From Nocardioides silvaticus (GTDB taxonomy: Bacteria > Actinomycetota > Actinomycetes > Propionibacteriales > Nocardioidaceae): 64,000 bases of DNA. Positions 8,302 to 15,384 of the stretch are shown one piece after another. Numbering within the stretch: position 1 is the stretch's first letter; the number at the start of each line of letters is the position of its first letter. Position numbers and translations under genes: made by a program. The stretch covers positions 62,001 to 126,000 of the forward strand of contig NZ_QGDD01000009.1 of assembly GCF_003160695.1 (NCBI RefSeq), written 5' to 3'. The notes below the pieces were generated by a model, which was not told the DNA's origin, made no database searches, and worked only from the letters and a program-made list of their open reading frames with translations.

Positions 8302-9186
8302 TCAGCCGACCTGCTTCGCGAAGAAGTGGGTCGCGTGCGGGTCGCTGCCGGGGTAGCGCTCGACCGATCGGTAGCCGGTCCGCTCGTACATCGCGATCGC
8401 CTCGGTCAGCACCTCGTTGGTGTCGAGCACGATGCTCGTCGCGCCGCGCTCGGCCGCCAGCTGCTCGAGGTGCCGCAGCATCCGCGACCCGAGGCCGGCG
8501 CCGCGCCAGTCGCCGTGCACCCACATCCGCTTGATCTCGAACGCGGCGCCGGGGAGCGCCGGAGCCGGCCGGATGCCGCCGTACGCCACCGGCTCGCCGT
8601 CGCTCGTCGCGAGGACGTACGTCGACCCCTGCTCCGCCGCGACCGGGCCGCTGGTCCGGTAGCCGGTGCTGAACCGCTCGTCGATCTCGCGCAGGTAGTT
8701 GCCCAGCGCCTCGCGTCCCAGCGGGTCCTCGGGCGGCACCTCACGCAGGTGGATCGTTGCCGCCCGCACCAACAGGTCCGCCGTCGCCAGCGCCTCGGTG
8801 AGCCGTTCCCGCTGCCGGTCGGTCAGCGGCGCCACGATCCGCGCGGCCAGCTCCTCGGACCGGTCATCGAGGTCCTGCCGGGCGGCGCGCCCCGCCTCCG
8901 TCAGCCGTACGACGCGGCGACGCTGGTCGGCCGGGTCGGCGGCCGTGGCCACCAGCCCGTCGGCCTCCAGCCGCCGCAGCATCCGCGAGAGGTGGCCGCT
9001 GTCGAGGTCGAGCCGCTCGCGCAGGTCGCGCACGGTCACCCCGTGCTCCCCGCCCGCCGCGCCGATCTCGAACAGCAGCCGGCTCACCGCGAGCGGCCGC
9101 CCGGTGCCGAGGAACGACTCCTCGAGCACCCCGATCCGCTGGGTGTAGGTCCGGTTGAAGCGCCGCAGCACCGCCGTCGTGCTCAC
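8302..9186 (-). CDS. MarR family regulator fused to GNAT acetyltransferase
   Basis: 294 residues. Residues 1 to about 145 are a winged-helix MarR domain (LRERLDLDSGHLSRMLRRLEADGL recognition helix, then DQRRRVVRLTEAG wing). Residues from about 150 to the end are a GNAT acetyltransferase with the acetyl-CoA loop WRGAGLGSRML and ending motif YERTGYRSVERYPG. This bifunctional architecture is known in actinobacteria; the acetylated substrate is not predictable. The GTG start at 9186 lies 2 nt inside a perfect 20-bp palindrome that also contains the -10 box, so the gene is very probably autorepressed and leaderless. It converges with the acylase gene, 9 bp apart. Confidence 0.92.
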   Translation of the reverse strand: MSTTAVLRRFNRTYTQRIGVLEESFLGTGRPLAVSRLLFEIGAAGGEHGVTVRDLRERLDLDSGHLSRMLRRLEADGLVATAADPADQRRRVVRLTEAGRAARQDLDDRSEELAARIVAPLTDRQRERLTEALATADLLVRAATIHLREVPPEDPLGREALGNYLREIDERFSTGYRTSGPVAAEQGSTYVLATSDGEPVAYGGIRPAPALPGAAFEIKRMWVHGDWRGAGLGSRMLRHLEQLAAERGATSIVLDTNEVLTEAIAMYERTGYRSVERYPGSDPHATHFFAKQVG

Positions 9187-9188
9187 AA

Positions 9189-9208
9189 TGTCTGACTCTA
9201 GTCAGACA
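9189..9208. promoter_or_regulatory. Autoregulatory palindrome of the MarR-GNAT gene
   Basis: TGTCTGACTCTAGTCAGACA is a perfect inverted repeat with 9-bp arms and a 2-bp centre. It begins 2 bp upstream of the GTG start and encloses the minus-strand TAGAGT -10 box (9195-9200). Confidence 0.8.
9195..9200 (-). promoter_or_regulatory. -10 box of the MarR-GNAT gene
   Basis: TAGAGT on the minus strand, 8 nt before GTG 9186, wholly inside the palindrome. Confidence 0.6.
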
Positions 9209-9210
9209 TC

Positions 9211-9271
9211 CGCCGACCCGTCGCAAACTCGCACGGAAAACCCGCCGACCCGTCGCAAACTCGCGCGGAAA
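9211..9271. repeat. 29-bp tandem direct repeat
   Basis: Two copies (9211-9239 and 9243-9271, period 32) share CGCCGACCCGTCGCAAACTC and a following GC[A/G]CGGAAA, differing at one base. They lie between the MarR-GNAT promoter and the tRNA-His hairpin. Confidence 0.8.
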
Positions 9272-9273
9272 TG

Positions 9274-9309
9274 CACGAGAGCCGGACCCTTGCGGATCCG
9301 GCTCTCGTG
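9274..9309 (-). terminator. Hairpin downstream of tRNA-His
   Basis: Arms CACGAGAGCCGGA (9274-9286) and TCCGGCTCTCGTG (9297-9309) pair perfectly over 13 bp with a 10-nt loop. On the minus strand it follows the tRNA and is trailed by a short T-containing stretch, so it likely terminates tRNA-His transcription. Confidence 0.6.
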
Positions 9310-9318
9310 ACTGCCTGG

Positions 9319-9391
9319 GGTGAGTAACGGGACTTGAACCCGCGACATCCGCGACCACAACGCGGCGCTCTACCAGCTGAGCTATACCCAC
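9319..9391 (-). tRNA. tRNA-His (anticodon GTG)
   Basis: 73-nt cloverleaf on the minus strand. The acceptor GTGGGTA pairs with TACTCAC, the anticodon loop is TTGTGGT with GTG, the T-loop is TTCAAGT and the discriminator is C. The base before the 5' end (9392) reads G, matching the extra G-1 of tRNA-His. Confidence 0.95.
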
Positions 9392-9435
9392 CATGGACCC
9401 CGCCGTCGGCCGGGCCGGGGACGAGTGTAGTGGCC

Positions 9436-10095
9436 TCAGGCCTCCGGCACAGAATCGGTATCGGCCTGCTCCTCGGGCCGCTCCGCGCCGAGACCCGTGA
9501 TCGAGCCGCCGTGCCGCCCGGCCGCCATCTTCGCCGCCTCGCTGTCGGGGCCGGGGAGCGGCACGAAGACGGTGTCGCGGTAGTAGCGCAGCTCCTCGAT
9601 GCTCTCCTGGATGTCGGCGAGCGCGCGGTGGTTGCCGCGCTTGGTGGGAGCGGCGAAGTAGGCCCGGGGGTACCACCGGCGGGCCAGCTCCTTGATCGAG
9701 CTCACGTCGACGATCCGGTAGTGCAGGAAGGCATCGAGGGCAGGCATGTCCCGTGCTAGGAAGCCGCGGTCGGTGGCGACCGAGTTGCCCGCGAGCGGTG
9801 GCCGGCTGTCGCGCGGGCACTGCTCGGCGAGGTAGGCCATCACCTGCTCCTCGGCCTCGGCGAGCGTCACCCCGCCCTCGAGCTCGTCGAGGAGGCCCGA
9901 CGTTTCGTGCATGGTGCGGACGAAGTCGATCATCTGGTCGAGGGCCTCGGCGGGCGGCTTGATGATGATGTCGATGCCTTCGCCGAGCACGTTGAGGTCG
10001 AAGTCGGTGACCAGGGCCGCGACCTCGATCAGCGCGTCGGCGCCCAGGTCGAGCCCGGTCATCTCGCAGTCGATCCAGACCAGTCGATCGTTCAC
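9436..10095 (-). CDS. orn: Oligoribonuclease
   Basis: 219 residues. Essential 3'-5' exonuclease that degrades 2-5 nt RNAs and linearised cyclic dinucleotides, DEDDh family. Exo I is VWIDCEMTGLDLGADALIE (Asp and Glu metal ligands), Exo II is around TDRGFLARDMP and Exo III is HRALADI with the catalytic His. Length is slightly above the usual 180-200 because of an acidic C-terminal tail. GTG 10095 gives NDRLVWIDCEM immediately, as in homologues; an upstream in-frame GTG at 10125 would add ten basic residues and is less likely. Confidence 0.95.
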   Translation of the reverse strand: MNDRLVWIDCEMTGLDLGADALIEVAALVTDFDLNVLGEGIDIIIKPPAEALDQMIDFVRTMHETSGLLDELEGGVTLAEAEEQVMAYLAEQCPRDSRPPLAGNSVATDRGFLARDMPALDAFLHYRIVDVSSIKELARRWYPRAYFAAPTKRGNHRALADIQESIEELRYYRDTVFVPLPGPDSEAAKMAAGRHGGSITGLGAERPEEQADTDSVPEA

Positions 10096-10153
10096 GAGGG
10101 GCACCCTACGCCGTACCGACGCCACTCCTCAGGCTCGGTTCAGGACCGTGGCC

Positions 10154-10159
10154 TACGCT
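10154..10159 (+). promoter_or_regulatory. -10 box, leaderless start of the MauE-DsbA-Add operon
   Basis: TACGCT with an 8-nt spacer to ATG 10168, and no Shine-Dalgarno. Confidence 0.5.
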
Positions 10160-10167
10160 CACGAGAC

Positions 10168-10698
10168 ATGGGTGGCAGGGTGCACGCGTGGCTGGGGCTG
10201 ATCGCCCGTCTGGTCACCGGGGGTGTCTGGATCGTCGCCGGTGCCCTCAAGGTCACCGAGCCCGCGGCCAGCATCGACGCGATCCGCGCCTACGAGCTGC
10301 TGCCGTGGCAGGTCGTCGAGCCCTTGGGCTACAGCCTGCCCGCGATCGAGATCGTCGTCGGGCTCGCGCTCGTCCTCGGCGCGTTCACCCGCGGCGCGGC
10401 GGTCGTCTCCGCGCTGCTCTTCGTCGCGTTCATCATCGGCATCGCCTCGGTGTGGGCGCGCGGCATCGAGATCGACTGCGGCTGCTTCGGCGGCGGCGGC
10501 CCGAAGGAGGACGCCGCGTCGGCGTACCCCTGGGAGATCGCGCGCGACGCCGCCCTGCTGGCTGCCTCGTGCTACCTCGTCGTCGTACGACGCACGCGGC
10601 TCGCCTTCGACAACCTGTTGTTCCCGTCCCGGGAGATCGAGCCCCACCCCCACGTCGAACCAGTCGAACCAGTCGAACCAGTCGAGCAAGGAAGCTGA
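10168..10698 (+). CDS. MauE/DoxX-like membrane protein
   Basis: 176 residues with four predicted transmembrane helices (about 6-26, 47-68, 75-97 and 124-142). The segment IEIDCGCFGGGG between helices 3 and 4 is typical of MauE-type membrane proteins, which are related to DoxX and VKOR-like redox partners. It is followed without a gap by a DsbA-like thiol protein (stop and next ATG adjacent), so it may help keep that protein oxidised or reduced. That is inference from pairing. The C-terminus is a VEP repeat encoded by 9-bp tandem repeats. Confidence 0.85.
   Translation: MGGRVHAWLGLIARLVTGGVWIVAGALKVTEPAASIDAIRAYELLPWQVVEPLGYSLPAIEIVVGLALVLGAFTRGAAVVSALLFVAFIIGIASVWARGIEIDCGCFGGGGPKEDAASAYPWEIARDAALLAASCYLVVVRRTRLAFDNLLFPSREIEPHPHVEPVEPVEPVEQGS
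10654..10689 (+). repeat. 9-bp coding tandem repeat (VEP x3 + VEQ)
   Basis: GTCGAACCA occurs three times exactly and once with changes (GTCGAGCAA), adding Val-Glu-Pro units at the C-terminus of the MauE-like protein. Unit length is a multiple of three, so copy changes would keep the frame. Confidence 0.85.
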
Positions 10699-11445
10699 AT
10701 GTCCTCGAAGTCCTCCAACCCGTCCAAGGCAGCTGCCCGCGCCCAGAAGGCCGCGGAGCTGCGCGCCGAGCAGGAGCGCGCCGAGAAGCGCCGTCGGCTG
10801 CTGATGATCGTCGGCGTGGCCACGATCTTCGTGCTCATCGTCGGTGGCGCGATCCTCGTGACGGTGCTGAACCAGGAGAACGTCGAGGCGCCCGACGCCG
10901 GCCAGGGCGACTACGGCGTCTCGATCGGCGACGAGGACGCCGACCACACGGTGATCATCTACGAGGACTTCCTGTGCCCGATCTGCGGGCAGCTTGAAAG
11001 CGCCAGCAACGAGGGCCTGACCGAGGCGGCCGAGGACGGCAAGGTGTTCGTGGAGTACCGCCCGATCGCGATCCTCACCCGCTTCGGCTCCTACTCCGTC
11101 AGGTCGGCCAACGCGTTCAAGGCGGTGCTGGAGGCGAGCGGCCCGGAGGAGGCGAAGAAGTTCCACGACCTGCTCTTCGAGGACCAGCCGGCCGAGGACG
11201 ACCCCGACTCCCACTACAGCGACGACGAGCTGGTGGAGCTCGCGGTCGAGGCGGGTGCGTCGGAGGACGACGTCCGCGAGGACATCGAGAACCTGACCTA
11301 CGAGGACTGGGTCGACGACGCCACCCAGGCGGCCATCGACGCCAACGTCCAGGGCACCCCGACGATCGTGCTCGACGGCGAGCAGTTCGCCGAGGGCAGC
11401 TCCTACGCCGAGATCGGGGAGAACCTCGTCGAGGCGGTCCAGTGA
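10699..11445 (+). CDS. Membrane-anchored DsbA-like thioredoxin-domain protein
   Basis: 248 residues. The N-terminal cytoplasmic tail is Ala/Glu/Arg-rich, one transmembrane helix spans about 33-56, and a thioredoxin-fold domain follows outside. The active site is FLCPICGQ (Cys93, Cys96) and the cis-proline loop is GTPTIV near 223, as in the DsbA-like Thioredoxin_4 family. An acidic helical insertion (about 165-205) is typical of the DsbA helical domain. It probably forms or isomerises disulfides in exported proteins. It sits between the MauE-like gene and adenosine deaminase and shares a GTGA overlap with the latter. Confidence 0.92.
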   Translation: MSSKSSNPSKAAARAQKAAELRAEQERAEKRRRLLMIVGVATIFVLIVGGAILVTVLNQENVEAPDAGQGDYGVSIGDEDADHTVIIYEDFLCPICGQLESASNEGLTEAAEDGKVFVEYRPIAILTRFGSYSVRSANAFKAVLEASGPEEAKKFHDLLFEDQPAEDDPDSHYSDDELVELAVEAGASEDDVREDIENLTYEDWVDDATQAAIDANVQGTPTIVLDGEQFAEGSSYAEIGENLVEAVQ

Positions 11446-12476
11446 GCCGGCTGCGCGAGGGGTTCGTGGCAGGCCTGCCCAAGGCCGAGCTGCATGTCCA
11501 CCACGTCGGGTCCGCCTCGCCGCGGATGGTGAGCGAGCTCGCCGCCCGCCACCCGGGCACCGTGCCGTCGGACCTGGAGGAGCTGCGGAGGTTCTTCGAG
11601 TTCCGCGACTTCGCCCACTTCATCGAGGTCTACCTCGCGGTGGTCGACCTGGTGCGGACCCCGGAGGACATCCGCTACCTCACCTACGAGGTCGCCCGGG
11701 AGCTCGCCGAGGGCCAGTCGGTGCGGTACGCCGAGCTCACGTGCACGCCGTACACCTCGGTGATGCCGCACGACCCCGACAAGGGGATGGCGATCGAGGC
11801 CTACACCGAGGCGATCGAGGACGCGCGGGTCGCGGCCGAGCGCGAATTCGGGCTGGTGCTGCGCTGGATCTACGACATCCCGGGGGAGTTCGGGCTGCCG
11901 TCGGCGGAGGCGACCCTCGACTACGCGCTCAACCACCGGCCCGAGGGCCTGGTGGCCTTCGGCCTGGGCGGGCCGGAGGTCGGTGTGGGGCGCCCGCAGT
12001 TCAAGGAGGTCTTCGACGCCGCCCGCGCTTCCGGCCTGCACTCGGTGCCGCACGCGGGGGAGACCACCGGCCCCGAGACCATCTGGTCCGCGCTGCGCGA
12101 CCTCGGCGCGGAGCGGATCGGCCACGGCACCTCCGCGGCGCAGGACCCGGCACTGCTCGCGCACCTGGCCGCCGAGGGCATCCCGCTGGAGGTCTGCCCG
12201 TCGTCCAACGTCGCCACCCGTGCCGTCGCCTCGCTGGAGGAGCACCCGCTGCCGGCGTTCGTCGAGGCCGGCGTCGTCGTCACCATCAACTCCGACGACC
12301 CGCCGATGTTCGGCACCACCCTCAACCAGGAGTACGACGTCGCCGCCGACCTGCTGGGTCTCGACGAGGCGGGCGTGGCCGACCTCGCGCGGGCTGCCGT
12401 CCGCGCCTCGTGGGCCCCGGACGACGTACGCGCCCGCATCCTCGAGGAGATCGACTCCTACACTTCCTCCGTCTAG
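11442..12476 (+). CDS. Adenosine deaminase family protein
   Basis: 344 residues. Zinc amidohydrolase of the adenosine/AMP deaminase family, deaminating adenosine or a related purine. PKAELHVHHVGS supplies the HxH zinc ligands (His18, His20), VPHAGE the third histidine, ERIGHGT the catalytic region and TINSDDPPMFG the Asp pair. The usual LHLHLDGS motif is changed to LHVHHVGS, a substitution at the substrate-side Asp position, so adenosine specificity is less certain and aminodeoxyfutalosine or adenine-type substrates are possible. The GTG start overlaps the previous stop by 4 nt, so the gene is translationally coupled. Confidence 0.85.
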   Translation: MSRLREGFVAGLPKAELHVHHVGSASPRMVSELAARHPGTVPSDLEELRRFFEFRDFAHFIEVYLAVVDLVRTPEDIRYLTYEVARELAEGQSVRYAELTCTPYTSVMPHDPDKGMAIEAYTEAIEDARVAAEREFGLVLRWIYDIPGEFGLPSAEATLDYALNHRPEGLVAFGLGGPEVGVGRPQFKEVFDAARASGLHSVPHAGETTGPETIWSALRDLGAERIGHGTSAAQDPALLAHLAAEGIPLEVCPSSNVATRAVASLEEHPLPAFVEAGVVVTINSDDPPMFGTTLNQEYDVAADLLGLDEAGVADLARAAVRASWAPDDVRARILEEIDSYTSSV

Positions 12477-12512
12477 TCCGGCGCCGGTTCGGGCGACGAG
12501 GAGGCTCCCCGG

Positions 12513-13139
12513 ATGCGCACGAACCGTTGGTCCCTGTGGACCCGCTGGACCAGGACGTCGGCGCTGGTCGCCGTCTCGGCACTGCTGCTCGTCACGGCCG
12601 GGTGCTCCGACGACTCATCCGGTGACGACGACGCAGACGCTCCCGAGTCGTCCTCGGCGACCACCGACGCGACCGAGGAGTCGGACGCGACCGCCACCGA
12701 GGGCCTCACCCTCGGCACCGAGGAGCCGTCCGACGACGAAACCGACGAGACCGACGAGACCGACGAGCTCGAGACCGCGACCGTCTCGGACGACTTCTGC
12801 ACCAACATCGAGACGATGCTCGCCTCGCTCGACGGCCTCTTCGGCACGTTCGAGGAGGGCGACTACGAGGCGTACGTCGCCTGGGCCCGGTCCTTCGAGG
12901 AGCTCGGAGGGGCCATCGTCGAGACCGCGCCCGCCGACCAGGCGGCCAACGTCGACGCCGCGGTGACGCCGCTCGTCGAGCTCGCCGAGGAGGTCGCTGC
13001 GCTCGACCCGAGCGACACCGAGGCCATCGACGAGGCCTTCAACAAGGGGTTCACCCAGTCCGGGAAGAAGGCCGACCGCGCCGGCAACCAGATCCTTGAG
13101 CACTGCGGGATCGACCCCGAGACGCTCGAGTCGGAGTAG
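12513..13139 (+). CDS. Putative lipoprotein
   Basis: 208 residues. A signal peptide with basic N-region, hydrophobic core (SALVAVSALLLV) and lipobox VTAGC predicts lipidation at Cys31. A low-complexity Asp/Glu/Thr/Ser linker follows to about residue 85, then a mostly helical domain of about 120 residues that I do not recognise. GAGGAGG ahead of ATG 12513 supports the start. Function unknown; the acidic tether places the domain away from the membrane. Confidence 0.8.
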   Translation: MRTNRWSLWTRWTRTSALVAVSALLLVTAGCSDDSSGDDDADAPESSSATTDATEESDATATEGLTLGTEEPSDDETDETDETDELETATVSDDFCTNIETMLASLDGLFGTFEEGDYEAYVAWARSFEELGGAIVETAPADQAANVDAAVTPLVELAEEVAALDPSDTEAIDEAFNKGFTQSGKKADRAGNQILEHCGIDPETLESE

Positions 13140-13154
13140 CCCCGAAAAGTCTCT

Positions 13155-13185
13155 TGGCCCCGGGAGCTCATACCTCCCGGGGCCA
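13155..13185. terminator. GC-rich hairpin after the lipoprotein gene
   Basis: Arms TGGCCCCGGGA (13155-13165) and TCCCGGGGCCA (13175-13185) pair over 11 bp with a 9-nt loop. There is no T-run, as is common for actinobacterial terminators. Confidence 0.6.
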
Positions 13186-13249
13186 CCTCAATCCTGACCC
13201 GCGGAGAGGCTTCATCCACGGAGGCGCGCCCATGGGCGTGTCGACTCGG

Positions 13250-13322
13250 TGCCCCCGGCAGGAGTCGAACCCGCAACCATCGGAGTAGAAATCCGCTGCG
13301 CTATCCATTGCGCCACGGGGGC
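13250..13322 (-). tRNA. tRNA-Arg (anticodon TCT)
   Basis: 73-nt cloverleaf on the minus strand. The acceptor GCCCCCG pairs with CGGGGGC, the anticodon loop carries TCT (ATTTCTACT region), the T-loop is TTCGACT and the discriminator is A. Confidence 0.95.
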
Positions 13323-13410
13323 TTCTTGCGGTGATGAGTATTCCATCCGACGCCCGAATCGATGGACTCGGAAGACCGTGACAAGCCCTCCGAGATTGAT
13401 CAGTCGGACG

Positions 13411-13438
13411 TTGCGGGCACCGTAGACAAACCTAGAAT
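13411..13438 (+). promoter_or_regulatory. Promoter of the nuclease-like gene
   Basis: TTGCGG (13411-13416), 16-nt spacer, TAGAAT (13433-13438). A GGGAGG ribosome site follows at 13453-13458. Confidence 0.5.
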
Positions 13439-13462
13439 CCGCGGCGCCATACGGGAGGCCCG

Positions 13463-13900
13463 TTGCATTACCACCACACGAAGGACAAGGGCGACCTCGG
13501 CGTTGCCAAGGCCTACGCCGACCTCGTCTCAAAAGGCTACGTTGTCTTGTTCCCTGCCACGGAGCACGCCCCTTTCGACCTGGTCACCTATCGCGGCGGC
13601 ACATTCCGCCGGGTGCAGGTGAAGTACCGGGCGGCCCGTGACGGCACCGTCACGGTGCCCTTCAAGTCGTTCTGGGCGGATCGTCACGGAACGCACGAAC
13701 GGAAGATCGACAAGTCTGCGATCGACCTTGTCTGCATCTATTGCCCCGACACCGATGAGTGCTACTACCTCCGCCCACAGGATCACGGGCTGACGGTGAC
13801 GCTTCGCATCACCCCGAGCCGCAACAACCAGGTGGTCAGGGTGTTGCACGCAGCGGACTTCCGCCTCGTCCCTGAACTCGGGGCGTCGGATCCCGGCTGA
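13463..13900 (+). CDS. PD-(D/E)XK nuclease family protein (PDDEXK_5-like)
   Basis: 145 residues. The order KGDLGVAKAYADLVSKGY, FPATEHAPFDLVTY, then RRVQVKYR reproduces the glycine-Glu-Asp-QxK core of the restriction-like family typified by the group I intron endonuclease I-Ssp6803I. The D in PFDLV and QVK are the likely metal and catalytic residues. The TTG start at 13463 is supported by GGGAGG 4 nt upstream and a TTGCGG/TAGAAT promoter. Base composition is visibly less GC-rich than its neighbours, and it lies 140 bp from tRNA-Arg(TCT), a classic integration neighbourhood. No intron or integrase is seen. It may be a solitary homing-type nuclease or domesticated. Confidence 0.78.
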   Translation: MHYHHTKDKGDLGVAKAYADLVSKGYVVLFPATEHAPFDLVTYRGGTFRRVQVKYRAARDGTVTVPFKSFWADRHGTHERKIDKSAIDLVCIYCPDTDECYYLRPQDHGLTVTLRITPSRNNQVVRVLHAADFRLVPELGASDPG

Positions 13901-15313
13901 TCAGCCGCGCAGCCGTGCCATCCACTCCTCGACGGCGTCGGGGTCGCGGGGGAGAGCCGCGGAGAGGTTGCGGACGCCGTCGGCGGTGACGACGACGTCG
14001 TCCTCGATCCGGATGCCGATGCCGCGCAGCTCTTCGGGGACGAGCAGGTCGTCCTCCTGGAAGTAGAGGCCGGGCTCGACGGTGAGCACCATGCCCTCGG
14101 CGAGGATGCCGTCGCGGTAGGACTCCGGAGCGGCGCGGCCGCAGTCGTGGACGTCCATGCCGAGCATGTGGCTGGTGCCGTGGAGGGTCCACCGGGCGTA
14201 GACGCGCGAGTCGGGGTCGAGCGCCTCCTCGACGGAGACCGGCAGCAGGCCCAGGTCGCCGAGGCCGTGCGCGAGCACCGACATCGCGGCGTCGTGGCCG
14301 GCGAGGAACGGCACGCCGGGACGGAGCGCGGCGATGCCGGCCTCCTGGGCGCGCAGGACCAGCGTGTAGAGGTCGCGCTGGAGCGGGGTGTAGGTGCCAC
14401 TCACCGGCAGGGTGCGCGTGACGTCGGCGGTGTAGAGGTTGTGACCCTCCACGCCCATGTCGAGGAGCGCCAGGGTGCCGGGCACGATCGGCCCGGTGTT
14501 CTCGATCCAGTGCAGCGTGGTCGCGTGGGGACCTCCGGCGACGATCGAGTCGTAGCCGATGTCGTTGCCCATCGTGCGCGCGCGGCGGAAGAAGGTGCCC
14601 TCGAGCCAACGCTCGCCGTACTCGATCACGCGGTCCCACTCGGCGACGGAGTCCTCGAAACCGAGCGTGGTGGCGTCGCAAGCGGCCTGCAGCTCGCCGA
14701 GCTCCCACTCGTCCTTGACCAGCCGCATCTCCGAGACAACGCGGGCCAGGTCGTCGTCGAGCGACTCGTCCGCCGGCACCAGCGCGTCGACCTCGGCCGA
14801 CAGGCCACGGTGGACACGGGTCTTCGCCGACGTCGCCAGCGCGTCCGGGAGCTCGTCGACGTGCCGCACGGGCAGGCCGAGGGAGGCCTCGAGCTCGCCC
14901 AGCGACGGCCGCCGACCGGCCCAGAGCGCGCCGTACTGCCGGTCGCGGAAGAACTCGTCGCTGTCCCGACCCGAGCGCGGGCGAGCGTAGAGCGCCGAGG
15001 AGCCGTCCGGCTCGACGACGAGGACCGCGTCGGTGGTCTGGTTGCCGGAGAAGTAGGCGTGCGCGGTGTCGGCCCGGAACCGGTAGTCGGTGTCGGCTGC
15101 GCGGACCTTGTAGGTCCCGCCGGGCAGCACCAGCCGCTCGCCCGGGAACGCCGCGGCGAGCCGGGCCCGCCGGGCGGCGGCGTACGGCGCGATCGAGTGC
15201 GGCCGCACGTCCTGCTCGCGGTCGTCCCAACCGGTCCGCATGAAGGCCGCGTAGGCCTCGGGCACCGACGGGTCGTGGGACTCGGTCTTGGGCTCCTTCT
15301 CCGCGTGATTCAC
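13901..15313 (-). CDS. pepP: Xaa-Pro aminopeptidase, M24 family
   Basis: 470 residues. Dinuclear-metal peptidase removing N-terminal residues preceding proline. It has an N-terminal AMP_N domain (about 30-180) and a C-terminal pita-bread catalytic domain. Metal ligands are visible as Asp in LLDMGVEGHN, Asp in YTADVTRT, His in HGTSHMLGMDVHD, Glu in TVEPGLYF and Glu in IRIEDDV. It ends directly after the convergent nuclease-like gene. GTG 15313 has a TACAGT -10-like box 6 nt upstream, so it is probably leaderless. It is divergent from prsW. Confidence 0.93.
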   Translation of the reverse strand: MNHAEKEPKTESHDPSVPEAYAAFMRTGWDDREQDVRPHSIAPYAAARRARLAAAFPGERLVLPGGTYKVRAADTDYRFRADTAHAYFSGNQTTDAVLVVEPDGSSALYARPRSGRDSDEFFRDRQYGALWAGRRPSLGELEASLGLPVRHVDELPDALATSAKTRVHRGLSAEVDALVPADESLDDDLARVVSEMRLVKDEWELGELQAACDATTLGFEDSVAEWDRVIEYGERWLEGTFFRRARTMGNDIGYDSIVAGGPHATTLHWIENTGPIVPGTLALLDMGVEGHNLYTADVTRTLPVSGTYTPLQRDLYTLVLRAQEAGIAALRPGVPFLAGHDAAMSVLAHGLGDLGLLPVSVEEALDPDSRVYARWTLHGTSHMLGMDVHDCGRAAPESYRDGILAEGMVLTVEPGLYFQEDDLLVPEELRGIGIRIEDDVVVTADGVRNLSAALPRDPDAVEEWMARLRG

Positions 15314-15319
15314 GTCTCC

Positions 15320-15325
15320 ACTGTA
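15320..15325 (-). promoter_or_regulatory. -10 box, leaderless start of pepP
   Basis: TACAGT on the minus strand, 6 nt before GTG 15313. Confidence 0.5.
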
Positions 15326-15371
15326 ACTTCCACGGGGAAGCGCGAGATCGGCCGCAGGAGTGCCACCCCGA

Positions 15372-15377
15372 TAGGCT
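15372..15377 (+). promoter_or_regulatory. -10 box, leaderless start of the prsW operon
   Basis: TAGGCT with a 7-nt spacer to ATG 15385. The divergent pepP -10 box lies 46 bp away. Confidence 0.5.
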
Positions 15378-15384
15378 TCCGGTC

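Noticed and set aside
13250..13900. Integrative element at tRNA-Arg
   Set aside because: No integrase, no repeat of the tRNA 3' end on the other side; only a single nuclease-like gene is present.
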